64,000 nt of DNA from JADJGC01 sp964576925 (GCA_964576925.1 CAZNWJ010000003.1:310001-374000); one strand, 5' to 3'; counted from the first letter of the stretch, positions 27,220 through 37,005 are shown. The notes: generated from the letters alone by a model not told the origin. Translations and numbers: made by a program.

Positions 27220-27420
27220 ATGGCAATCCCCGAGTCAATCCAATTGCAGGCCATGCCGGTACTGAATCTCCTGTTGGAGGGGCTTTGCGTCGCGTCGTTC
27301 GCAAGCATGGCGATCCTCCTGTCGTTGCTACTGGCTGACACGGTGGCCCGTCGAAAGCGAGCCAATCGAAGGAAGCGCTTGCGCCGCCTGGTATGCGCGC
27401 GGAGAGCAAATGACTCATGA
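27220..27420 (+). CDS. Small single-pass membrane protein
   Basis: A 66-residue frame with one hydrophobic helix (about VLNLLLEGLCVASFASMAIL, then LSLLLA) and a strongly basic tail of many Arg and Lys. ATG 27220 has a GAGG 7 bases upstream. It begins 33 bp after the methyltransferase and may be the last gene of the lipid operon, for example a membrane anchor or assembly factor. No family is recognised. Confidence 0.45.
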   Translation: MAIPESIQLQAMPVLNLLLEGLCVASFASMAILLSLLLADTVARRKRANRRKRLRRLVCARRANDS

Positions 27421-27780
27421 TGAGCCCTCGGACTCTGACTGACGCTGCGATCACTGATCTTCATAGATAACCAAAGCCCAAGTTCATGATCACGACCGCT
27501 TATTCGCCCAGAATCGCATCCGTGAGTTCAGCATTTATGTATGCGAAGCTGTGGAATGACGAACTCGTATGTTGAATGATTGCGGGGATAACTTTACTGA
27601 TTTAATCGTTATCTAATTGACAAACGCGTTTCATCCGTATACTTTCAGGTAAACTCATTCACGACCAAACCTTGCTCAGTGTCGGCGCTGTCCCGCCCGA
27701 CAGCGATAGCTTCGCTATCATGTCTCGCAGCCACGCACTGATCGAGAATCTCGTGCCCGCTAAACATCAAGGAGTCAAGG
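27421..27780. other. 360-bp intergenic leader with promoter and two hairpins
   Basis: No gene is seen. The AT-rich middle holds a promoter-like TTGACA (27617-27622) and TATACT (27638-27643), but with a short 15-bp spacer. Downstream, two adjacent stem-loops lie in the expected leader: CGCTGTC/GACAGCG (27686-27705) and GATAGC/GCTATC (27705-27719). An AAGGAG lies before ATG 27781. Confidence 0.55.
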
Positions 27781-29760
27781 ATGAATCAAGCGATGTCTGT
27801 CCTCCGCATCGCGGCGCTAACGTTTCTTCTTGCTGCCGCCATTTCCGGTATTGCAACCAGCGCTGCTGCAAAGAACTACCCATCCGGGAGTGTTCGCTCA
27901 ACCGATGTCTCGGAGTTGCCCGAACAAATCATAGGCATTTCCGAACAAGTCGCCCAAGTGCCCGATCAATCGGCTGAGAAGAATCCCCACGCCGCTCAGC
28001 AGTGGCGTCACCCATCAATCGCAGGTAACGGCCTTGGCGTTATGGCGCGGCTCTACGAATACTACGATGGTGTCTTTGACTCCAGCTACATCTATATCAA
28101 CGGCTCCGGAGATTCCGGCCAGAATTGGGGCGGCTGTTGTTTCCTCGATCTCTATGGCGGCACGTATCCGACGATCGACTACTACGGTACCGGCTCGCAG
28201 ATGTACGGCGCTTTTGTGCCGCCGGCCTCTTTTCAGGGCGGGGCCGCGTTTATGCTCGCCAGCGTTCCCGACCCGCTCAACTCGGCGACATGGTCGGTGA
28301 CATTCTTCAGCCTCTTCGGCCTAGGCTGGTACGGCATGACCATGGCCGATATCGCCGCCGACAACTCTCAGCAATCTTGGAACTGGGGATTTCAATCAGC
28401 CATTCTCAGCCGCAACGCCGATCCTGAGGTCGACAACATTCCTACTGTTTTTGGGCGCCAGAACAACATGCCTTTCGGTTCCTTCTTCGCCCAGTATCCC
28501 AATTGTCAGACGACGGCCGCCGCGATCGACAAGGCGACAGGGAAAACCTACGCAGTTTACGACTATGTCGATTCGATCGATGTTCAGCACAAGCTGTTCC
28601 TGCGCCAGGACTACCTGTCTAACTGGACTTTCCCGACCGATGCCGCTGTGAAAGACATGGTCGACAACGACGCTCATCTGCGCTATCCCGACATTGTCGC
28701 GCACAACGGCAATCTCGTGATGGTGGCGGCTGTCTATCACGATTCGGCGGCAACCGATTACGACATCCTTGCCTTCCGCACCTCCGATGGCGACGTCGAC
28801 AACCTTTCCATTGTCAGTGTTGTGGCCTCCAGCATTAATGCTGAGAATTATCCCGTCCTGACCGATTTGGTCGGCGACACCGTCGGCTGTGTGTTTGAGA
28901 TGCAAAACAAACTCTATGCCGCCTGGTCGTTCGACTTGGGTGCAACCTGGTCGGCGCCGCAACAAGTAAGCGCCCCGGGTGATTCCATTGTCTCAGAGTA
29001 TCGCACCACGCATTTTAACATCGGCATTCGTGGCACTGCGTTTGCCCAGAAGCATGTTGTCGGCGACCCGCTCGTTTCTATCGCGTTGACGCCCTACACC
29101 CTCGGACTGCCGGATGCCGATCTCGATGACGTGATCGATCTCGCTGATAACTGCCCGAACGACTCGAATCCGGGGCAAGAAGATGCCGACGGCGACGGAT
29201 TGGGCGATGTCTGCGATGCCTGTCCCAACGATCCCCTGAATGACCTCGATCTCGACGGCGTTTGCGGCGATCTCGACAATTGCCCCGTGCTGGCGAATCC
29301 CAGCCAGGCAGATACAGATTCCGATCTTGTTGGCGACGACTGTGATAATTGTGTGGCTGTCTCCAACCCTGGTCAGGAGGATGCCGACAGTGACGGCATC
29401 GGCGACGCCTGCGACACCTGTACCGACACCGACGGCGATGGCTTTGGCAATCCCGGCTTCGTCAACAATACGTGTCCGAACGACAACTGCCCTTATATCG
29501 CGAATCCGGGGCAAGAGGATTCGGACTTCGACGGCATCGGCGATGTTTGTGATATCTGCGGCGACGCCGACGGAACAGGAATCGTCAACGTATCCGACGC
29601 GGTCTTCCTAATCAATTACATCTTTAGCGGCGGATTACCGCCGGTGCCGGTTCTCATCGCCGATTGCGACTGCAACTTGATTGTGAATGTGTCGGATGTC
29701 GTCTATCTGATCGCTTACATCTTCAGTGGCGGCCCGGCGCCGTGCGCCGCTTGTCCTTGA
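27781..29760 (+). CDS. Secreted thrombospondin type-3 repeat / double-dockerin protein
   Basis: The 659-residue protein has a signal peptide ending near SAAAKN, a roughly 400-residue region without a recognised catalytic motif, then a row of Asp-rich calcium-binding thrombospondin type-3 repeats (for example DADGDGLGDVCDACPND). It ends with two dockerin-like units, CGDADGTG...VSDAVFLINYIF and ADCDCNL...VSDVVYLIAYIF, terminating in PAPCAACP. The T3 repeats usually form a stiff calcium-dependent stalk. The N-terminal half may be a beta-propeller (GATWSAP-like Asp-box). Probably surface displayed through its dockerin. Confidence 0.85.
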   Translation: MNQAMSVLRIAALTFLLAAAISGIATSAAAKNYPSGSVRSTDVSELPEQIIGISEQVAQVPDQSAEKNPHAAQQWRHPSIAGNGLGVMARLYEYYDGVFDSSYIYINGSGDSGQNWGGCCFLDLYGGTYPTIDYYGTGSQMYGAFVPPASFQGGAAFMLASVPDPLNSATWSVTFFSLFGLGWYGMTMADIAADNSQQSWNWGFQSAILSRNADPEVDNIPTVFGRQNNMPFGSFFAQYPNCQTTAAAIDKATGKTYAVYDYVDSIDVQHKLFLRQDYLSNWTFPTDAAVKDMVDNDAHLRYPDIVAHNGNLVMVAAVYHDSAATDYDILAFRTSDGDVDNLSIVSVVASSINAENYPVLTDLVGDTVGCVFEMQNKLYAAWSFDLGATWSAPQQVSAPGDSIVSEYRTTHFNIGIRGTAFAQKHVVGDPLVSIALTPYTLGLPDADLDDVIDLADNCPNDSNPGQEDADGDGLGDVCDACPNDPLNDLDLDGVCGDLDNCPVLANPSQADTDSDLVGDDCDNCVAVSNPGQEDADSDGIGDACDTCTDTDGDGFGNPGFVNNTCPNDNCPYIANPGQEDSDFDGIGDVCDICGDADGTGIVNVSDAVFLINYIFSGGLPPVPVLIADCDCNLIVNVSDVVYLIAYIFSGGPAPCAACP

Positions 29761-29870
29761 TCGTTTTCGGCGGCCGGACGCTCTCTGCCGCGAAACCTGC
29801 GATTGACAATCGGCGTAAATCAGGTAGATTCTCTTGCGGTCGCTTTCATATGTACTGCCGAGTTCGTACC

Positions 29871-32078
29871 ATGAAGACTCTTTGTCTTGTTGCTGTCAGT
29901 CTCGTTCTGGTTTCAGGCTTTTTTACTCGCTCAGGGGCCTATGACTGGAACAACCTCAGCGAAGCCGAAATCGAGGAAATCAAGGCTGAACGGCTGAAGT
30001 TTTTTGAAGCGCACACGCGTGGACGCGCCGAAGCAATCGCCGAAAACGTAGGGCAGGGGATTCGTCTCGACGGCAATCAGGCCGATTTTGACGTACAACA
30101 CTATTCCCTCAGCCTGAATCTCAATTTCACTTCAGAGACCATCGTTGGCGCGCTGACCTGCACATTCGAGTCGCTGGTTCCCGGTCTGGCCGCGGTTGAT
30201 TTGAATCTGAGAAACGAATTGACCGTCGATTCCGTCAGGGCGGGAGCGCTCAGCGCCGGATTCACACATTTAAATCACCTCTTATCAATCACCTTGCCCG
30301 CCGCTGTGCCCCAGAATCAGAACAGTGCTGTGACCGTGTATTACCACGGTACACCTTACTACGATGGCGCCGCCGGCATGGACTTCACATCGGAATTCGG
30401 GACTCAGCTCTGCTGGACCAAAGCCACGCCGTTTCGGTCGCGTTATTGGTGGCCGTGCAAGGATTATCCCGAAGACAAGGCCGATTCCCTCGACCTCTAC
30501 ATCGAATGTCCGAGCATCTACGACGTTGCAACCAACGGCGTCCAGCAGTCCGTGACTCCCGTCGGCGGTAGTCGCAAAATTGAACACTGGAAGCACCGTT
30601 ATCCAATCTGCACCTATCTGGTCGCCCTCAGCGTCGCCGACTACGTCATGAACGTCTCGTCCTGGAGTGCCGACGGCGACACCATCCCGTTTCTCTGCTA
30701 TTCACTGCCGGGCAACAACAGTGCCATGACCGCTTTTCAGACCTATGGCCCGGAGGCGCTCACGATTCTCTCCGATCGCTTTGGAACCTACCCCTATATG
30801 AATGAGAAAATGGGGCACGCCGACTTCGGTTGGACCGGCGCGATGGAGCATCAAACATTCTGCATGTACTCGACCGACTTCCACACCGACTGGGTGATTG
30901 CCCACGAATCAGGGCACCAGTGGTGGGGAGACATGATCACTTGCCGCACCTTCCACCATATCTGGATCAACGAGGGATTTGCTTCCTATTGCGAGGCGCT
31001 CTTTATGGAAGCGACCGCCGGCCTGACGGCCTATCACAACTACATGCAGACCATGAAATTCCTCGGACCCGGTTCGATCTACGTGGAAAACCTCACCTAT
31101 CCTGAAATCTACGATGGCAACCTGTCCTACAACAAAGCCGGCTGGGTAATTCATATGCTGCGCGGCGTCCTCGGTGACTCGCTCTTCTACCACGGAGTCC
31201 GTGCCTTCGCCAACTCCGAGTTTCGCCACGGTACGGCTAACACGCAGGACTTTATCGATGTCGTCTCGCCGGCGGTCGGGCAGGACATTAGCTGGTTCAT
31301 GAACGAGTGGATCTACGGCGAGGGCAATCCCCGTTACGAGGTTGGTTTCGAGTCGCGTCCAAGCGGTCTCGGTGATTATGACCTCACCTTCTTTGTCGAG
31401 CAAGTGCAGACGTATCCGACGCTATACGAAATGCCTATCCGCATCCGCCTGGTCACTACTGCCGGCAACATCGACACCACCATCTGGAACGAAGGCAAGT
31501 TCATGCTCTATAACATGACCGTCCCCGACTCCGTGACCGGGTTTCAGCTCGATCCGCAGCAGTGGATTCTCCGCGAGTGGTCTGCCGTACCGTTTGGCGT
31601 CAAAGTCGTAACGCAGGATCTTCCCGACGGCTACGTCGGTGAACCCTACTCCAGCTCGTTGGCGGCGGTCGGGGGGACCGCGCCCTACCACTGGTCGTTC
31701 TTCGGCGGCGATTTGCCGTTCGGAACCGATTTTGATACGACGACTGCGACGGTTTACGGCACGCCGGTGTACGCCGCTCCCTTCTATTTCACGCTCGTCT
31801 GCAAGGACTCGAGCGTCCCGCCGCTGGCCGATACCATCTCGCTCTCGGTCACAATCTTTCCTCCTCTCGCTCCCTGCGGCGATGCCGATGGCACCGGTGT
31901 CGTGACGATCTCGGACGCGGTATTTTTGATCAACTACATCTTTTCCGGTGGCCCCGCACCAAATCCGCTTGATGTCGCCGACGTCGACTGCAACTCGATC
32001 GTGACGATTTCCGATGTCGTTTACCTGATCTCTTATATATTCGGCGGTGGACTCGCTCCCTGCGCCGCCTGCCCTTGA
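29871..32078 (+). CDS. Secreted M1 family aminopeptidase-like metallopeptidase with double dockerin
   Basis: The 735-residue protein has a signal peptide (VSLVLVSGFFTRSGA), an M1 N-terminal beta domain, the zinc motif HESGH at 345-349 with the third ligand Glu at 368 (in NEGFA), and a substrate motif GAMEH in place of the classical GxMEN. A short put-Ig domain follows (about VAPFGVKVV to SVTIFP), then a double dockerin (CGDADGTG...ISDAVFLINYIF and DVDCNS...ISDVVYLISYIF) ending LAPCAACP. ATG 29871 is chosen for the signal peptide; ATG 29850 would add seven residues. It is likely an exported peptidase feeding on external protein. Confidence 0.9.
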   Translation: MKTLCLVAVSLVLVSGFFTRSGAYDWNNLSEAEIEEIKAERLKFFEAHTRGRAEAIAENVGQGIRLDGNQADFDVQHYSLSLNLNFTSETIVGALTCTFESLVPGLAAVDLNLRNELTVDSVRAGALSAGFTHLNHLLSITLPAAVPQNQNSAVTVYYHGTPYYDGAAGMDFTSEFGTQLCWTKATPFRSRYWWPCKDYPEDKADSLDLYIECPSIYDVATNGVQQSVTPVGGSRKIEHWKHRYPICTYLVALSVADYVMNVSSWSADGDTIPFLCYSLPGNNSAMTAFQTYGPEALTILSDRFGTYPYMNEKMGHADFGWTGAMEHQTFCMYSTDFHTDWVIAHESGHQWWGDMITCRTFHHIWINEGFASYCEALFMEATAGLTAYHNYMQTMKFLGPGSIYVENLTYPEIYDGNLSYNKAGWVIHMLRGVLGDSLFYHGVRAFANSEFRHGTANTQDFIDVVSPAVGQDISWFMNEWIYGEGNPRYEVGFESRPSGLGDYDLTFFVEQVQTYPTLYEMPIRIRLVTTAGNIDTTIWNEGKFMLYNMTVPDSVTGFQLDPQQWILREWSAVPFGVKVVTQDLPDGYVGEPYSSSLAAVGGTAPYHWSFFGGDLPFGTDFDTTTATVYGTPVYAAPFYFTLVCKDSSVPPLADTISLSVTIFPPLAPCGDADGTGVVTISDAVFLINYIFSGGPAPNPLDVADVDCNSIVTISDVVYLISYIFGGGLAPCAACP

Positions 32079-32271
32079 TTGCGGCTGAGCCGCAAATGAA
32101 GGCTTGCCGAATCCGCCATTTTCCATTATCTTAACGTATATTCGTTACTTCCTGAACCTGGGTAAGGTCGATCGCAAACTTTGTCGAAGAATTGATTGAC
32201 GGATAGCCGGCTTGGCCTCGGTAATAACGCCGCAGGTAGGCGATCCTGTCAGGACTCCAACATTGAAGATC

Positions 32272-35200
32272 ATGACGTCACGCACCTTCGTTAAACACCT
32301 ACTTCTCCAAATCGGCCTTCTTCTGGTTCTATCATCGCTGGGCTTTGCACGCAGCCAACGCGGGATCGACGATGTTGTGCGGCCGGATTCGCCGGATCCA
32401 CTGGCGCCGATGACGGTGATTTCAACCCCGACAGAAGACACCCCGCAAGACAAGATGCTCGGCTTCCGCAGTGCCAATGCCTTTGAAATCGGCAACACCT
32501 GGTACGACATGCAGCAAAACGGCTCGATGGGTCGCCAGATAGTCGTGGGCAATGGCTGGGTGCACAATGTCTGGAATTATCTCCCCGGTGCCTCCAACTC
32601 CAATCGCAACTCCAGCTACTACGCGTGGCAATTGTCCGGTCCGGGCACCAAGAGCGTCGCCGCAATCGACCCGGTCTTGGGAGGCGGCGGCTTCAGCGCG
32701 ATCGATTTCGACCCCACCGCAGCCGGCGCCGCGGTCGTGACCTATCATCGCCTCAATGACAATCTGACTCGCGCGGCGCGCGACACCGGAGCCGTCAATG
32801 CCGCGTTTGCTGCGTTTTCGTTTAGCGGCCCCGGCGTGAACTGTCAGGGAATCATCTCCGGAACCGGCACGGTGGATGGTCCGTACCTCTGGCCCAAGAT
32901 CGCCGTTGACGTCAATGGATCCGGCCAGTCGATCGCCCACATCGTGAGCGTTGAATATCGTCCGGCGGAAGTGAAATCCTCGCTGGTATATTATCGCTCC
33001 AATCTCGGCATTTCTGCCGCGGGAGCGACCTGCGCTTCATGGATCGATTCTGTGACTGTCGTTGGCGCAGTGGTCGCACAAGATCCGAATTCCGATCGCG
33101 TCGCCATCGTCTATCCTGTAGCCGCCGACTGGTCGCAGGCGGATGCAATCCAACAACGCAACAACGATGCGGCTTATCGCCAGTCGAGTGACCTGGGCGT
33201 GACCTGGTCGCCGCGCGTGAATATCACGAACTATACCGGCGCCGACGACGAACGGCTTTATACCGATCTCAACGGCATGTACACCTCCGACGGCTGTCTG
33301 CACGTGCTTTGGACGACCTCGTTCTTCGATTCGGCAACTGCGCAAGTAGGTAATCAGGGAGCACGACTCTATCACTGGAGCGACTGCTCTCAGTGCCAAA
33401 CGTTGCTTCTGGACGCCGATAACCTCGAGCCCGAGTGCAAGCGCGGTATCTGGAACAAGAATGTCTCCAAGATGAGCCTGAGCGAGTGTACGGTTGGCGG
33501 ATCATCGCGGCTCTACGCCAGCTATACCTATTTCGCCGGCGATGAAGACGGCGATCCTGCGCCGAGCGACTGCTCGCAAGGCGGGTTTGCCAATGCCGAG
33601 CTTTATGCGCAGGTCTCCCAAAACGGCGGCGCCACCTGGGGATTGCCCGTAAACCTGACCAACACGACTTCGCACAATTGCCCGGCCGGCAATTGTCTCT
33701 CTGAACATTGGTCGTCGTCAGCGCTCTACGTTACCGACTCGCTGCGGCTGCAGTACATCCTCGACAAAGACCCCGGTTCGGTCGCTTACGCCGAGGGGAG
33801 CTGGACGCTCAACAGCGTGGCCAATCTCTCGCATCCTTGTTTCGCCGCCGGGGCCTCCTACAGCCAACTGGCGATCGAGCCTGCCGCCTTCAACTATCCG
33901 TTCCATACTTCGCCATCGCAGGTACTGGATACGTTTATCGTGCTGACGAATTCCGGCGACGCCGTCGCAAATTATACCCGCGGCATCGTCTTCCAGCACG
34001 GGGCAAACTGGCTGGTCTTTCCGAACGACCCGCCCTCAGGGAGTGTTCCGGTGGGCTGCGTCTACTTCGACACTTTGAAGGTAAGGGTAACCGGTCCGGC
34101 TCTTGAGGGATTCTACGAAGCCACCGTTGGATTCACCTACCATAACGGAACCACCGAAGTGAGCGAGCAAATTGAGATCGACTTGTACAACTACGCCGAG
34201 TTCTACCAAACCTCGAATTTTGCTCTGCGTACCGCAACGGTCCGCACCGCGGTTAATCAGGCGGCGCGTGCCGGCAGTTACTCCGCCGGCAATCAGTTTA
34301 CCTATATGGGAAGCGGCGCCAATTATCTGCGCGACGCCTCTTTGATCCTGGGGACTTCCCGCAACGATCTCAGTTGGTTGATCTACGACGGCGGCGGCGG
34401 CGCACCGACGGCCTCCAATCCGTATGGACGGCTCTATGCTGCTTCGGCTCTCGTCATCGATTCGACCGGTTCGTCGGCATATCGTTTTGCTTCAGGAGCG
34501 GGTGTAAATCGCGACTCAACCATCGCCTACCGCGTCCGCTACTATGCGCCGAAGGACGCCGCGAATTCTGACTTCTTGCTCGCGCGCGTCGATCTGTCGC
34601 CGGGACCGCACAACACCCAGGGACGCGTCGACGACTTGACCGTGGGGTTTGCTGCCGATTGGGATATCCCTTCTGATATCGCGTATCACAATTCCGGCGG
34701 CGGCTCGGACTCCCACCAACTCGTCTACCAGCAGGGGACCGGTGGACCCGCTTACGCCAACCGCTACGGCGGCCTGGCGGTGTTGCGCGTTGATGGCCAA
34801 CCCGCACCCGGCGGCTTCGCTTGGGAAAGCGTCAAGTACGTTACCCCGCTACGTGTCTATCACGTCGATTCGCTCTGGAACCGAACCAACGCCGTCTCCA
34901 AATTTGAATCCTCGCCTCAGCCCGGCGACTTGAACTGCGTTGTCGTTGGGGCAGTGCATGAGAGCATTGTCGCCGGTGATTCGCTGAGTCTGATCTTCGT
35001 TCTCGCCGGCCAGCTTAATGGCAGTCTTTCCGGACTCAAATCCGTGATCGAGAAAGCCTGGCAATTCAACTGCCAGTATGTCTCGCCCGATCAACTCGGC
35101 TGCCCGGAATACACTTGTGGCGATGCCGACGGCAATTCGCTGCTTACGATCAGCGACGCCGTCTTCCTGATTTCGTACATCTTCGGCGGTGGCCCCGCAC

Positions 35201-35319
35201 CCTCGCCGCTGTTGGCCGCCGACTGCGACTGCAACCAGCTCGTCACGATTTCCGACGCCGTCTACTTGATCAGCTACATCTTTGGCGGTGGCCCCGCCCC
35301 TTGCGCAGCCTGCCCGTAG
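32272..35319 (+). CDS. Secreted Asp-box (sialidase-like) protein with double dockerin
   Basis: The 1015-residue protein has a signal peptide (KHLLLQIGLLLVLSSLGFA), then a region with Asp-box-like repeats such as SSDLGVTWSPRVN and SQNGGATWGLPVN, typical of sialidase or BNR beta-propellers. A long central beta-rich part follows, with an Ig-like section. It ends with two dockerin-like units and PAPCAACP, the same tail as two preceding proteins. No sialidase catalytic residues can be assigned. ATG 32272 is chosen for the signal peptide; the frame is open 20 codons upstream. Confidence 0.85.
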   Translation: MTSRTFVKHLLLQIGLLLVLSSLGFARSQRGIDDVVRPDSPDPLAPMTVISTPTEDTPQDKMLGFRSANAFEIGNTWYDMQQNGSMGRQIVVGNGWVHNVWNYLPGASNSNRNSSYYAWQLSGPGTKSVAAIDPVLGGGGFSAIDFDPTAAGAAVVTYHRLNDNLTRAARDTGAVNAAFAAFSFSGPGVNCQGIISGTGTVDGPYLWPKIAVDVNGSGQSIAHIVSVEYRPAEVKSSLVYYRSNLGISAAGATCASWIDSVTVVGAVVAQDPNSDRVAIVYPVAADWSQADAIQQRNNDAAYRQSSDLGVTWSPRVNITNYTGADDERLYTDLNGMYTSDGCLHVLWTTSFFDSATAQVGNQGARLYHWSDCSQCQTLLLDADNLEPECKRGIWNKNVSKMSLSECTVGGSSRLYASYTYFAGDEDGDPAPSDCSQGGFANAELYAQVSQNGGATWGLPVNLTNTTSHNCPAGNCLSEHWSSSALYVTDSLRLQYILDKDPGSVAYAEGSWTLNSVANLSHPCFAAGASYSQLAIEPAAFNYPFHTSPSQVLDTFIVLTNSGDAVANYTRGIVFQHGANWLVFPNDPPSGSVPVGCVYFDTLKVRVTGPALEGFYEATVGFTYHNGTTEVSEQIEIDLYNYAEFYQTSNFALRTATVRTAVNQAARAGSYSAGNQFTYMGSGANYLRDASLILGTSRNDLSWLIYDGGGGAPTASNPYGRLYAASALVIDSTGSSAYRFASGAGVNRDSTIAYRVRYYAPKDAANSDFLLARVDLSPGPHNTQGRVDDLTVGFAADWDIPSDIAYHNSGGGSDSHQLVYQQGTGGPAYANRYGGLAVLRVDGQPAPGGFAWESVKYVTPLRVYHVDSLWNRTNAVSKFESSPQPGDLNCVVVGAVHESIVAGDSLSLIFVLAGQLNGSLSGLKSVIEKAWQFNCQYVSPDQLGCPEYTCGDADGNSLLTISDAVFLISYIFGGGPAPSPLLAADCDCNQLVTISDAVYLISYIFGGGPAPCAACP

Positions 35320-35396
35320 TTACTCCGCCGTTTCCTGCGAGGTAGTTCCGGCTGCTCACCGTCTAAATTTCCTCTTTACCGCGCCGATAACAAACT

Positions 35397-36074
35397 ATGA
35401 TGAGAAATCTGCTCGTTCTCTTGTGTCTGGCTTTGGCGACAACCGCCGGAGCAACCCAAAAGATGGCGGAGATTGACCGCTCCGGCTCCGTGTATATCTC
35501 GCCGCGACTCGGCCTCAGCTATCCCGTTGGCGCTCTCTCCGATGCCAACTACAACAAACCCGCTTCAAGCTGGCGAAAGGAAGGCCTGAGCTTGACCGGA
35601 GAAATCGGTTACTACGTCACAAACTCTACTGTGGCCGGAATGGAAGTCTCCTATTCCAACTTTCATCCCCGCACGATCACCGGTTTCGACGCCGTGGACG
35701 ATTCGCGCGTGCGCATTCGACGCGCCGGCCTGTTCATTCAGTACAGCCTGATGCCGACAGGGAAGTACCGCCCGTTCATGAAACTTGGCGCCGGCCTTTT
35801 CGAGATCACGCGCATTTCGATGCCGACCATCGGCGCTGATACGCTCGAATATCGCGACTACACACTCGGCGCCAAACCGGTGGGCATTGTCGGCTTCGGC
35901 GTCCACGCCAATTTCTCTCCAAAACTCACCGGCTCGTTTGCCATTGAGGCCGTCTGGTTGAATTCCTTCAGCTCCGCCTGGGAAACCACCGGCAGCGCCG
36001 TCGGTCCGCTTAACAAAAACATGCTGTATTTTCCCGTCTATTTCAGCCTGCTCTATCATTTGTCCGAAGAGTAA
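35397..36074 (+). CDS. Outer-membrane beta-barrel protein (OmpW/OmpA-barrel like)
   Basis: The 225-residue protein has a signal peptide (LLVLLCLALATTAGA) and alternating polar/hydrophobic strands such as SVYISPRLGLSYPVG, LTGEIGYYVTNS and GIVGFGVHANFSP, with an aromatic-rich C-terminal strand. This is the pattern of small 8-stranded porin-like barrels of the OMP_b-brl type. It follows the Asp-box gene by 77 bp. Function unknown. Confidence 0.75.
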   Translation: MMRNLLVLLCLALATTAGATQKMAEIDRSGSVYISPRLGLSYPVGALSDANYNKPASSWRKEGLSLTGEIGYYVTNSTVAGMEVSYSNFHPRTITGFDAVDDSRVRIRRAGLFIQYSLMPTGKYRPFMKLGAGLFEITRISMPTIGADTLEYRDYTLGAKPVGIVGFGVHANFSPKLTGSFAIEAVWLNSFSSAWETTGSAVGPLNKNMLYFPVYFSLLYHLSEE

Positions 36075-36178
36075 CTCGGCGCCGCCTCTCCACACCTGAT
36101 CCCTCACCGCTGCAGTTTTTCGTTGTCAACTCGCTTGATAGAACTATCTTCCCGATACCAGATTAGTCGAAATCCAGC

Positions 36179-36493
36179 ATGAGCAACCGCGAATACCAGT
36201 TTGCTGAAATCATCGTTGATCGCGATGTCCTCGAGCGCTTCTCGCTCCAGATGTCGGCCTACTACGAGGACGCCGATGCCTCTTCGAAACGGACCTTTTA
36301 TGCATCATTCCGAAAGAAACTACTCTGGCACATCCGTCACAGCCTTTCTGACCGCCAGAAGCAAACTCTGATGCTGATTCTCTCAGGCAAAACTGAGCGC
36401 GAAATCGCGGCCGTTCTCGGCGTAAGCCAGCAGGTCGTCCATATCTATAAACAAAGGGCAATCAAGAGGTTGCACGACAAATTCAAACTTTGA
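36179..36493 (+). CDS. Small HTH protein resembling sigma-70 region 4 / LuxR C-terminus
   Basis: A 104-residue cytosolic protein whose C-terminal half (LSDRQKQTLMLILSGKTERE, then IAAVLGVSQQVVHIYKQRAI) has the four-helix pattern of a sigma region 4 or LuxR-type helix-turn-helix. The N-terminal half is helical with no known domain. It lacks region 2, so it is not a full sigma factor. It stands alone between the barrel gene and another small gene, and may regulate its neighbours. Confidence 0.7.
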   Translation: MSNREYQFAEIIVDRDVLERFSLQMSAYYEDADASSKRTFYASFRKKLLWHIRHSLSDRQKQTLMLILSGKTEREIAAVLGVSQQVVHIYKQRAIKRLHDKFKL

Positions 36494-36643
36494 ACTGTAT
36501 GTCAAATTCCTATTCAGTGGAAGGTTCACCCTCACACTGAGCCGCCAGCGTTTCCTAAGACTTCACCCTAAATCTGGGCATTAGCCACGCACTATTCGGC
36601 CTTGGGTGCTGACTTCAATCAACGTCTGATTGGAGGTGTTACC

Positions 36644-36820
36644 ATGCCGCGTCGCAAGCAGAACGAGCAGTTCGCTCCCATCCTGGAGAAGGACCTCTGG
36701 CATCCGTATGAGTTGCAGTCGCTCGTGACCAAGAAGTTCGTGACGATCGTCAACAAAATCCTCAAGGGCGAGTACTCGATGCTTGATACATCGCACTGCG
36801 CCCGGACGATTGAACTCTGA
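36644..36820 (+). CDS. Small hypothetical basic protein
   Basis: A 58-residue frame starting at ATG 36644 after a good TGGAGGTG ribosome-binding site (about 36631-36638). It is rich in Lys, Leu and Phe and begins MPRRKQNEQ. No family is recognised. The position just after the HTH gene hints at a linked role. The longer frame from 36602 lacks a ribosome-binding site. Confidence 0.5.
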   Translation: MPRRKQNEQFAPILEKDLWHPYELQSLVTKKFVTIVNKILKGEYSMLDTSHCARTIEL

Positions 36821-36977
36821 ACTTCTGGTCCGGTGACAAGGATGTCACTGCCGTTTGATGATCAAGCCGGCCGGAATATGCGAACTCGGTTTCGCACACG
36901 GCTCGTTCCGGAGGTTTGAACAGCGACGGCCCGGGGGGTATCGTTTATCTGACTCTTCTGGTGAATCTTCCCAACAC

Positions 36978-37005
36978 GACGGGGTTGAGTTCGCTCAGCC
37001 CCGTC
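36978..37005 (+). terminator. Hairpin with UUCG tetraloop between convergent genes
   Basis: GACGGGGTTGAG pairs with CTCAGCCCCGTC (12 bp, one G-U) around a TTCG loop, followed by CGCTTTT. It is a good intrinsic terminator for the small plus-strand gene. The 3' arm contains the stop codon of the opposing spermidine-synthase-like gene, so it may serve both strands. Confidence 0.75.

Noticed and set aside
27617..27643. TTGACA/TATACT as a firm promoter for the T3-repeat gene
   Set aside because: Spacer is only 15 bp, so kept as part of the intergenic note and not called as a separate promoter.
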